The notes under the pieces: generated by a model | Database searches by the model: none | What the model saw: only the letters and a program-made list of their open reading frames with translations | What the model was told of the DNA's origin: nothing | Translations under genes and position numbers: made by a program | Source: Protula sp. h YS-2021 | Lineage: Eukaryota; Annelida; Polychaeta; Sabellida; Serpulidae | Direction of reading: 5' to 3' | Assembly (NCBI GenBank): GCA_949752745.1 | Contig: OX457031.1 | Span: 24,318,081 to 24,382,080, forward strand | Length of the DNA: 64,000 bases | Part shown: one piece after another, positions 37,045 to 47,729 of the stretch | Layout: each line of letters opens with the position of its first letter | Position numbering within the stretch: position 1 is the stretch's first letter

Positions 37045-38300
37045 GCTGCAGAATGATTTCACGGGTTAAGTGATAGGTCGTATATGACTCAAAAATAAAA
37101 ATTCAATATTTTACGAATCCTGTATGACACGATTAATGCATTAATAAAATTTGATTCTTTTTCTAAAGCGGTTGTTTGAACGTATATTTCAAGAACATGA
37201 AAAAAATGGTAGTTTTCTCTCTTGAGGGTCGTTATCATTCCGACGAAATTAACAGGAAAAAGATTATATTTTAAACGTCATTCAGCCTGTGTGTTGCATC
37301 GGATACTGGTGTGCTGGGGGTAATTGATAAAGTATCAGTTAGATAACATCTGCTATCGCATAACGTGCTCATTTTATCTTTCCGGTGGAATTAGATTGGT
37401 AGGGTTCTGTTGTCTACGTGAAGAAAACTTTAAGTGCAATTTTTTAAAATGTTATCCTTTGATCTGCAGTAATTAATTAGTCAATTAAACCAAAATGAAT
37501 TAAAAAATATGGGCATCAACAGCAGCAAACGGAAACAACACTATTACAGGCTCTTAAAACTTGTCTTGCGTTTCAAAGCCAGCACCCCCCTCCCCAACAC
37601 CAAATTCTCACCCACTTGAACAGCTGCAAAATAGGGAGGCGTTATTTGTGGACACAGCACCAGATGATATAAAAGCATCTGACTGCAATACCTTTTCAAG
37701 AGTTGATACTCATTCAGGTCGACACAAAAGACAGTTTGCAGGTTGCAGGTAACTATGGTGATGAAGTTATGGTGAAAGTATTTTTTTATTTCACAGGCTT
37801 TGAACTTGTATACTTCATTCTTTTTTTTTATTTCGCGTTTGTTTTTTGTTTGTTTTTGCCAGAAATGAGTGAACCGTATTTTGATATTTAGTCAAACAAA
37901 AAATATTAAAACTATAAAAAGAGTACAAGAAGTTGAGGGTCTGAAAATATAGTAGCTGCACATTTTTGACAATACCTAATTGCATGCAGCATTAAGGATT
38001 TCGCATTCCTGGATTTAGTAACAGGCAATTAGAATTTTGCAATGTATGGATTAGTCTTTGCTGGTTGCGTCAGTTAGAATCCCAGGTAAACATATCAGAT
38101 TTAACTCAGACAAGTTACCTTTTCACGATGCATACACCCAGTTAACGGAATATTCTTGACAATTCATCTGTCGACAATGCGCCCAAATATCGGCAAATCA
38201 CCGGCATATCGCTCCACGTTGTTTTTAAGTATTTCCCTTCATCTATACGTAGGCGTGTTGTATGCGTGTGTCCTCCGAGTCTAGTTATGTGTTTTATTTC
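37045..38300. other. Upstream region of the superoxide dismutase gene
   Basis: No recognised exon. A 5' UTR intron probably ends at TTTTATTTCAG (38301-38302), just before the start exon, so the promoter lies further left. Confidence 0.4.
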
Positions 38301-38316
38301 AGGCACTGAAATAATC

Positions 38317-40770
38317 ATGAAGAATATTCTTCCCGTCATATTGCCCTTATTTTTATCAGGTAAACGTCTTTTTTTTTTTTTTTAAGCAACGTTTCTCGTA
38401 CTCTTCCTCTGTAACAAATTATAGTTAAAGGGACTCACTGGTCAATTTTTTACAATGGCATTTTTTGTGGGTTTCGTTGCGGAAAGTGCTCACAGATGAA
38501 CTTAAACAAGACCATTTGCAGGCCCATCGTTGTGCTTTAAAAACAAATTTTCATCCAGGTTGTTTCGGTCAAGAACTAGCTGCAACCTGTGCCGTCGAAC
38601 CAAACACAAACGTTGATGACCTTATTGATGACGTATACGGCACAGTGACCTTTGCACAAGAGGTAAGTACACCCTACTAGGTGGAGTTTCCCATCTTTAT
38701 ACACACATCAAAGTCTCGGAGAAAGACATATATCCGGAAGGGATTTCTTATGCTGTTGGACAGTGCGGAGCAATCTATACAGAGGAAACGGTGTGGTAAT
38801 AGACACCAACTTTGTGGTGGTGGTGGTGGTGAAGATATTACCCTATGGCATGTTGTTAATATTTAATGACTGGTTTATTTGAAAATACCGTAATACCCAG
38901 GGTTTAATTTCTCCTTCCCCCCCCCCCCCTCTCAACCGAATAAATCTGACAAAAAGTGCGAAAATGCTGCCATTCAAGGAGTATGACCAACCTTGCACCA
39001 AGATTTCTTCAGTATAAAATGAGTCAATAGAAGTTGTACCTCCTTTGCATCTTACCATTTTGAACCGCCCCCCCCCCCTCCCGCCCCAGAGGATCCCCTT
39101 GGCATCATATGTGTTACCATGCGTGTCAATACAAAAATGTGGAGAAAGGGGGTAATTTTGAGATCAGACGAGGGTCCTCGCGGCATGCCAATTTCGCTTA
39201 AAGGGAGGTAAATTTGATTCAGTATTCCATGTAGCCCACAAAGGAAAGGGGGGCGGGGGGGGGGGGGGGTTCTTTCAGAATTGTACACGTTTTGGTTATG
39301 AAAAGGGATATAATTTCTAATAGCATTCCGCGTTTAGGGATGGTTTTAAAAAATCATGGACACGCGTTGTAACCAGTTAGTGCCTGAGTGGCCTACCCCC
39401 CTCCCCCTGCGAGTCCCAACAGTTCAACCCAATGCCATTTTCACCTCAACTGTTTAAAAGTTTTTTTGTTTTTTTTTTTTTTTTTGTGTTAAAACATTAA
39501 AACGTTGCATAAGAATGAATTATACCAAATATTTTCTTCTAATTTTATGGAAATTTTTAAAAATCTTATTTTGAATTGGCCGACAGGAGAAGTTTTTCAA
39601 TATAAAATGAGATATTTTCGGAATCCAAGGTACAATCCCAGTTTTAAGTTATATTTTAGGTATAAATTGCACTTAACCCAAAGCCCAATTGTAACGCGTG
39701 TGTCCTGTTTCTACAGGCCAGTCACACATATGATGTTGCCTTTTTACAGGCAGCTGTGGGCAACGTCACCATCAGTATAGATTTAGTGGGATTCAATACC
39801 ACCGACGAAGACAATCTACATGGATTTCACATTCACGAATTTGGAGATCTTTCCGGCGGTTGCGATTCAACCGGGGGCCATTTTAACCCGGATGGAAACA
39901 CCCACGGTGGCCCAGATAGTGCAAACAGGTGAGACGTGAAATATATCAGTATCAGGATATTTCATTAGAAATAATATGGTGATTTATTAACATTTAATGA
40001 TCAAATGTAACAAAAAGATTTTAATTTCTAGTCACTGCAGTTTTTAAACTAATTTGAGTGGAATATATTTTTTATTTATTAGACATGCAGGAGACCTAGG
40101 AAATATCGAAGAGAACGATGATGGAACAATAGTTACATCACTTACTGATGATTACATTTCATTGGATACGGATAGTGACTATTCCATCATTGGCCTTGCG
40201 GTTGTGGTAAATAGATTCATTGCAGAATGTTTTAAGTGCCTCAAACGAAACGCCTCTTAATATGTTTATGTTAAAATGTGAAATATATGGTGAGATCTCT
40301 TTATTATTTGACCTTTCAGGTCAAGACAAAACTTTCAAAACGGATGTTATCTACGACGTTGCTATAAGCGATTATTGGCGTTGTTCTCAGTCATAAAATC
40401 TCAAGTCACCAAATCTCTGTCGTGGATGATCTTTAAAACGACCATTTTTAACACATTTAGCAGAATTTTTGTGATTAAGCCAGCACAAACGTACGAATGT
40501 CCTGGGAATGTTCGTGGGTGGGGGAGAGGACAAAGTAGGGTCCCCGGCAGCAGTACTGAGGGGGAGGGGAGGAGGAGTGGCCCATAACTATGTCACTTTT
40601 GGTAACTTTTTACCATTTGATGCTTGTTTGAATAATTCCAAATTTAAAACCTTTTTCAGATACACCAATCAGAGGATGATTTAGGGGCGAGTGGAGATCC
40701 GGCAGGGGATGCAGGGAGGCGCATCGCGTGTTGCGTCATCGGTGCATCCAGTCCGGATCAACAGAAATAG
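38317..40770 (+). CDS. Secreted Cu/Zn superoxide dismutase
   Basis: Five coding exons join in phase: 38317-38359, 38559-38662, 39750-39928, 40083-40206 and 40660-40770, giving 186 residues. The N-terminus [15 protein letters not shown] is a signal peptide split by intron 1. The catalytic domain is complete. Copper ligands are in GFHIHEFGD and [10 protein letters not shown]. The bridging and zinc ligands are in [14 protein letters not shown] and RHAGDLGN. The disulphide pair is in SGGCDS and ACCVIG, and the active-site arginine is in RRIACC. It converts superoxide to hydrogen peroxide and oxygen outside the cell. Exon 3 could instead start at 39717 (CTACAG), adding 11 in-frame residues before AAVGNVT. 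Related repeat copies lie in intron 2 and just after the stop. AATAAA occurs at about 40876 and 41149. Confidence 0.94.
39085..39400 (+). repeat. Dispersed poly-C/G repeat, copy 2 (dismutase intron 2)
   Basis: It contains GTGTTACCATGCGTGTC, GGGGTAATTTTGA, TGATTCAGTATTCC, a G run at 39249-39269 and TTTTAAAAAATCATGG, in the same order as copies 1 and 3. Confidence 0.7.
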
Positions 40771-40829
40771 AAACCAAACGGGTGTCATAAGAGTATTCAA
40801 ATTGCTTGTCCCAGGCGGACCACTTATTA

Positions 40830-41080
40830 TCCTGTGTTACCATGCGTGTCCAAAAAAAAATAATAATAATAATAAATAAATAAAAAATGCGGTCCGCGCG
40901 GAGTGTCAATTTCATTACATAAGGGCTATAATTTTCATTCAGTACTCCGACTTTCCCACAAAAAGGGGGGTTCTTTCGGAACTGCACTGCGCGTTTGGTT
41001 AAAAAGGGGGTATTATTTCATATTTAGCACACTTTAAAAAGTCATGGTAAGCAGTTAGTACGTGAGTGGCCCTCCCAGGT
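40830..41080 (+). repeat. Dispersed poly-C/G repeat, copy 3 (3' of the dismutase)
   Basis: It contains TGTTACCATGCGTGTC, an AATAATAAATAA tract, GGTCCGCGCGGAGTGTCAA, TTCATTCAGTACTCCG, AAAAAGGGGGG and TTTAAAAAGTCATGG. The AAT-rich tract provides poly(A)-signal-like hexamers about 100 bp after the dismutase stop. Confidence 0.75.
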
Positions 41081-41497
41081 TGCTTATTAAACATGTTACA
41101 CTATTGTTACTAACATTATTAAATTTTGCACAAAAAACCCCGATATTTTAATAAAGCGATGATTCGGAACAATCTTCACTGAATTTCCTTGCCAGTTTCC
41201 ACTGATGCGTTTCCAATGTGACAAATGACGTGGGCAGCTGAGAAAACCCTACTATTCAGCTCTGCGCTCTTACAAAGATGTATTTCGGGACCACGTCTGA
41301 TCACCACCCAAAGGAAGCCTCCTGTACTTTCTCTCCACGATACTCTCATTTAAAATCGTTCCAGTCTGGGCATGTTACTTAAAATAGTTTTTCTCGGACC
41401 AGGTTATTATATTGTTGTTAGACCACAACTGCAAAAACAGGATTAACCCCTTGCCTTCAGGTCAGCTAATATTGTATTGTTTATCCCAATTATTATA

Positions 41498-41790
41498 AAC
41501 TAGAGCAGTGTGCATAGCCCACATATTCCCCACAGCCCCCCCCCCCCCCATCAGTTACGCACGGCCATCAATAGTCAATCAAGAGCTCAAATTTTCTAAG
41601 TCCAGTTGGTGCATTTTCCTTGGACGAACCTGGCCCATTTACAATACCAATCTATGTTATTTCCCATAGAAGTTACATACCAAGTTTCATTAAAATCCTT
41701 GCAGCAGTTTTTAAGTTATCGTTTAACAAGTTGTTGATGACAGACCGACACACAGTCAATCGCATATATTCCCCACCTGTGGGGAATAAA
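41498..41790 (+). repeat. Dispersed repeat of about 290 bp, copy 2
   Basis: It starts AAACTAGAGCAGTGTGCATAG and contains a C run, CTTGGACGAACCTGG.CCATT, ACCAAGTTTCATTAAAATCC and a GACAGACCGACA tract. It ends TATTCCCCACCTGTGGGGAATA, a terminal hairpin. Confidence 0.9.
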
Positions 41791-42005
41791 TTAAAAATTC
41801 TGAATAATAATTCTACATTGACTGAAATCAACCACAAAAGCTAGCGGTACATCGTCGCAGTTCATGTCATATCGCTATATCGGCGTTGCACTGTAATACG
41901 TCACATCTGTAGCGTTTTCTGTCCGCGTCCCATCTAACATTTCGCGTCCCCGGATATCACATGTTTTTATCTCATCGAGGGATTTACAGAAATCAGCATA
42001 AATAG

Positions 42006-42322
42006 AAACTAGAGCAGTGTGCATAGCTCACATATTCCCCACAGCCCCCCCCCCCCCCCCCTCCCATCAGTTAAACACGGCCATCAATAGTCAAGGGCTG
42101 AAATTTTCTAAGTGCAGCTGGTCCATTTTCCTTGGACGAACCTGGACCATTTACAATACCAATCTGTGTTTGCTCCCATAGAAGCCACATACCAAGTTTC
42201 ATTAAAATCCTTGCAGTTTTTAAGTTATCGTGTTAACAAGCTCTTGATAACAGACCGACAGACCGACCGACCGACAAACCGACACGCGGTCGATCGCATA
42301 TATTCCCCCTGTGGGGAATAAA
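42006..42322 (+). repeat. Dispersed repeat of about 290 bp, copy 3
   Basis: Direct repeat of 41498-41790, with a longer C run (42044-42063) and an expanded GACCGACC tract (42253-42279). It ends TATTCCCCCTGTGGGGAATA. Confidence 0.9.
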
Positions 42323-45300
42323 TCAGAAGCAACATTAAATGCAATCGGGTTTATTTACAGTCCTGTAACAATGTCAATTTATTTAACAAAAGACAATTAA
42401 CAAACTTATTAAGGTGAGGCACAGCCCGCAGGCACATATGACACGTCATACTTCCGCCCACCAAAATGTAAATTATATAATACCGCCCAACAGGAATTGA
42501 GAAATTTCGGAAATGGTCTCTACTTTTCAAACTTCGAATCCCATTAATTTCGTATTCTGTTAGGCCGATAGTTTAAATAATACTGAAGCAGTTCTTGGTT
42601 TACTGTGCATTCAACGCAGTTCCAAGACTATAATAAGACATTGCGATAAATGTTTGCACATCAGAGTTCAATATTCTACCATTTTCAAACAGTATACCAC
42701 ACTGCATTGTTAACTCTGGTTAACCAACTGCACACTACAAATGCTACTGCCCTTTGGCACGCAGCGGTAAGAACTTCTCTTTTGGATAAGATATCAACGG
42801 TCAGACAAAACAATCAGTCCCTCAAAATGTAAGCTCTAGTTTCAGTCCCTACTCCAACCTCCAACCTCGCTATAATGAATAGTAATGAGTAAAATGTTCA
42901 ATTTACTCAAATACTGAAAGGAGACTCTCATAGTGAAAGGTAACAATCGGATAAAATGGTGTTCTGCTATCACACGCTGTTCACTAACCAAGGTTACACT
43001 GTATTTAAATTAGCTTCCTCATGATTTTCACACAAATAGTGCATACATAAAACACGATATCGATTAACAAGACAACTTTAAAGTTTTGCCAAAGGTCTGA
43101 TTATATATCTCACGCCAAAAAATCTGTATTTAGGAATTGGATTAATTACATGATTTTTTTTATTGCATAAGCACGAAATTAAATTGCATACTTATAAATA
43201 AAACACATCCCTTCCAAAATAATATCTGGACAGCGATAAAACAAATAGTAAGCACTATTACCGCATAATTTAACACATTTTTAACGTTGAAAAGTGAGGT
43301 GCCGCTAAATAAACACGAGCTGTCAGATATTACGCCCGTACGTAAATAGTATGCACTTTGTATATTCTGCTTAGAGTTTCGAACTTAAGGCATTTACCGC
43401 TTTACTCGTATATTAAACCTGAGCTTTTAAAACTGAAACACAGAAGACTTTTTAAAGAAACCCATAAGCTTATTTATTTGCATATTCACAAAATATCAGG
43501 CATTTTTTCTAAGCATTTCACTTCAAACTAAAACAGTTATACCCAGAGACAAAAGAAAATATAAAAAAAAACATATTAGTAATCAACCATCGTAAATACA
43601 CACACATTAGAAATTTTCGCGGGGAACGCTTTTCGCCGTTTTGCTATTTTCAAGTAATATTCCAAAACAGGGACAAAATCGTATACTAAGAGCATTTCCA
43701 ATGGTTTTCATTCGACGAAAAGTTTCATTCCACAATCTGTTTCAGAACAGTTATCGTTAAAATATAATACTTATATTTTTCAAAATTTAAAACTTACAAC
43801 ATTTACAAAGTACGCAATATATTTATCAAAAAATAACATGACAAATTCATGGGCGAAATTCAAACAAAATATCACAATTACATACAAATCAACTTACAAA
43901 AGGAATACGTACAAATATAATGCCAACTGATTATTTTGGACGACAGAGATAAATATTTATGTTTCACTCAAAGTAATATTTACAGCTGATATGACGTCAC
44001 ATCATAAGAATGTGACGTCATTAGTGGAATGCAAAAGTCGAGGGAAACTGAAACGCTATTAAAAAATCTACAGAAACGACTACTTATATAAAAAGGATAC
44101 CGGATTTGAACAAAAGCACCAGAAAATTCACATGACGCGCCATTTTATTTATTTATTTATTTTTTGCTATGCTTCTGGGCATGTTGACGCTTCAGGATAA
44201 CATGGAACTGCTTTCGAACAAAAACAGAACACAACGTTGTCAAGTAGTTTCAATTCTGCCCAGAATTAAGACATTTTAAACGTTGATACATTGTAAACAC
44301 TGTGGCACTATAGAACGTTAAGAATGTTATTAAGCGTATGGGTCTGATATTAGCACTAAACGCAAGCACCTTACTGTCGGCAGCAGTCTCCCAGTCAAGT
44401 GTACTACCGTAGGTTTAAAACTTTCTTTCGCACAATATAACTGGATATGAAGTTAAATAATTATTTAAAACAACACAGTAGCATGTGTATATACCTGTTT
44501 TTCGCTTACAGCCATGCTCAATGGCCTCGGTTTATCACAACGTAATCGCCATATGCAGAATTCCCACTTGGAAAGTTCATTTCCAAATGGGGATAAATTA
44601 GTCCTTTTTCGGGAAGTTTTTCCCCCTTTTTTTTCGTCTGAGGTCAATTTTTTTTAAACGACTTTTAAGTGGCTAAAAACAGGGGTGAAATTCCAGTTTC
44701 AACACGCATATATTTTGAGTAGGGTGTAACCTTGGGGGTCAAAAACAAGGTCATGTCTCGAATAGCGTTAACAATAGGCCGCTTCATCTCCAAAACGGTC
44801 AGAGAGCGATTCTGAACTCAATTTCGACCCTTTGGACCTAAAAGACGTTACTTAAGAGGTAATTCGGTCACGATCAAAAACCAGAAGTTGACTATGATCT
44901 CGAAAACGGTTGGAGATCAAGTGATTTGGAACTCAATTTCGACCCTTTGCATAAGAATTACCTCAAAAGACATAAGAATTACCTCGATGCCATCCACCTT
45001 GTCCATCATAACTTAATACAAGCATTTCCTTTTGAGGTTTTTCCAAGTGGGTCATTCCGCTATCCAGCGGAATTCTGTCTAATTTGCCCTTAATCCATTT
45101 AGTAATGGCCAGGAAAATTTGTTTTCAGTAGCAGTGACGGTTTAAGTGGTAACCAATTCGACGATTAACTCGGATTCAGTCAGGCAATACAGATTCAATT
45201 CTAACTATCTGTACGTACTGCAATACACACTACAGTATATATGTTATAGCTAACATCTGATTAAGCCGAAATCGTTGCAACCAAACAAAATACTTCCATT

Positions 45301-45963
45301 TGGGCCTATCCAATGGCCAAGATCTAATTTCGGCTTATCCAATGTTTCGGATAAATCGATATCTGTTTTTAATCGAGTCCACCGTATATTCAGTTATTCT
45401 CGAGAAACACGCGGGAATACATTAATCGCAAAGTATGGATGGATCCGTTTTGCCATAAAACGCACTATCTAGTCTTTATATGTACAAGATTTTCCTCTAA
45501 GTGCCGAACCCTTTACCTGTGTTAGAACGGCTGGCACGATAACAGTAGTTATTTCAAGTAACAGGCATTTATCCAGACAACTCAAGCCGGTGTCAACCAT
45601 CTGCAAGTGCTTGTCAACACCACTTGTCAACATCACACAGCATCACGGCCTTGTCAACTCGTTCCGGCGTCCCGATCGCCCCGCTCCACATAGCTGTATA
45701 ACGTGAGACATTAGGTTCGTTGTAAGTCAACACTACAATGCACTCCAAAAAACTTTCTAACTCGTTGTTTCAGTACTCGAGTAACTTCACATAGCTCAAA
45801 GATTTCGAATATTTTCATACGGTTTTTACATCAGCATACAAAACTGTAAAAGAATTAATTAAACACCGACTTTCTCGCCTTAGAAGTAGTTTGTTTGTGT
45901 CAATTATTTGCCATTTTTGTCTTCCAAATGCTTCATTTTCTCTCCATACAAAACGTACCGAAG
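42323..45963. other. AT-rich, no recognised gene
   Basis: Neither strand shows an exon I can identify. A block AACTCAATTTCGACCCTTTG occurs twice (about 44817 and 44931) within diverged repeats. The rest is poly-A/T and short inverted words. Confidence 0.45.
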
Positions 45964-46530
45964 TAGGGATGGTCATATATAACCGATTCATATATCGCGA
46001 TATTCGCAAAGTGATACGATATAGCGCTATGGTTTTTTCTTTCTCTCTTTTTTCTTTTTTTTTCGAGGAAAATCGGTTTTACGCGATATTTTGCATGAAA
46101 CGTAAAAAGAGGGAAAACGGTAATTAAGCAAAATTGAAATTTTATAGCCATAAAATGCTCCAATAAGAGAGCGTATTTTAACTGTCCCTCTGAATTTCTA
46201 GCATTTATGATCTGCAGAAACCAACTAGTAAATCTGTAAATCATCCAGATCGGTGACAAGCCTTTATAGTTCACTTTTCAAACTTCATAGATCTGTCGGC
46301 ATTTCATAGAACCATTCTTTTGTCCTAAAGCGTTTCCTAACATTTTTTATCCTTATTACACCAAATTGTATATATTATTTAATATTATATTCAATTAAAA
46401 CCAGTCAATGTTAAGCGAAGTACATATGATAAATTGCCATTGGAACTAAATCAAGGTTTTGAAAACAGTTTACTATCGCGATATTAAGGCAATGTCGCGA
46501 TGCAAAAAATGATAGTGATACCCAGCCCTA
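45964..46530. mobile_element. hAT-like non-autonomous element
   Basis: It starts TAGGGATGGTCATATATA and ends TGATACCCAGCCCTA, giving terminal inverted repeats TAGGG.TGG. Subterminal regions are rich in TATCGCGATA words (45994-46024, 46475-46500). Flanking octamers (TACCGAAG, ACGAGAAG) match only in part. The structure is the same as the element at 59816-60579. Confidence 0.65.
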
Positions 46531-46856
46531 ACGAGAAGAATCGATTTCCCCTGTGTCACTTCTTCAATAAAAAAACTTTCTTCACAAGCCATAGAACATC
46601 TCAAGCAAGAAGAGGCCAGTGAAATACAACAGAAAATATTTACACACCAGAAAATCCTTTTCGCAAATATTGCACGCATTTTTAGCATTAATTTTGATTT
46701 CTCTGTCGCACTGTGGCGGTTTAATTTTGATTTTTTATTAGCCGTTTAGTCCTAGATACGTTACAGGCACTCCATAAAGTCCATCTTTTCGTGAAATGAC
46801 AAATCACACGCGCGAATTCGATTGAACTTTTTCTGTGTCAATCACCCTCTTATATA

Positions 46857-47030
46857 CAGTCGAATCAATTTAAACCGACATCGCTTTAATCGACATATCG
46901 TTTTAACCGACATGTTTTCACGGTCCCGAAGGATTTACCCCACTGACCCCCAGTACCTTGTAACCGACATATCGTTTAACTGACACTTTTTGCTCAGTCC
47001 CGGCGATGTCGGTTTAACGAGATTTCACTG
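46857..47030. mobile_element. pogo/Tigger-like MITE, 174 bp
   Basis: It runs from CAGTCGAATC to GAGATTTCACTG and is flanked by TA on both sides (TATATA-CAGT.., ..ACTG-TATATA). Inverted subterminal blocks TTTAAACCGACATCG and CGATGTCGGTTTAA are clear. CAGT ends with a TA target are typical of the pogo branch of Tc1/mariner. Internal ACCGACAT words repeat. Confidence 0.75.
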
Positions 47031-47640
47031 TATATAAACCGTAATTTCGGGAATATAACAAAAGTTTCTCAGATTGTCGGTAGCATATATTCATAACTGT
47101 ATTAATATTTTCATTGTGTAATAAAGTACCAGACGGGCATACAAAACGTTTCTCAAATAACAAAGATACTGCTGTGATTTAAAATAATCATAATTAAGTT
47201 GCACCATGCAGTACAATTTGTACCAAAATCAACAATTTTGCTCAGAAATAGACAGCCCATGTGTCGGCACTGTAGAAGTTTTATAGCTTAGTACTTCGCG
47301 AAAAAAGTGTGTTTTTTTTAAATTCTGAGGAAAGTAAAGCTTCCATTCCGCAACTTAGCATCCACCATTTCCAAAATAAGGTATAAAAAATTACCACTAA
47401 TTGATTACAGATCACTATTATATTGACAGTCTATAGTTTCATTATGAACGCTTTGTACTCCAAGACAAAGTAGCAACATTACTTAGATTTCATCTTAAAA
47501 ATCAGCCGAAACAACCTGCATAGTCATAAAATTATAAAGAAGTAGTGACCCCAAAAGGCATTACCAACAACGAGGTACACTGTTTCAACTGTACGCACAG
47601 AAAATATTCTCCACAATCACTCAAAACTGTCTTCACAACG

Positions 47641-47712
47641 CAAAGAAAAAAAAGAAAGAAAGAAAGAAAGAAAAGAGAGAAAGAACGAGATAAAAAAAAA
47701 GAAAGAAAATCG
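47641..47712. repeat. (GAAA)n microsatellite
   Basis: A purine-rich A/GAAA array just 3' of the U-box gene's stop. On that gene's strand it reads as polypyrimidine in the 3' UTR. Confidence 0.9.
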
Positions 47713-47729
47713 ACGGCGACACGAGGCCA

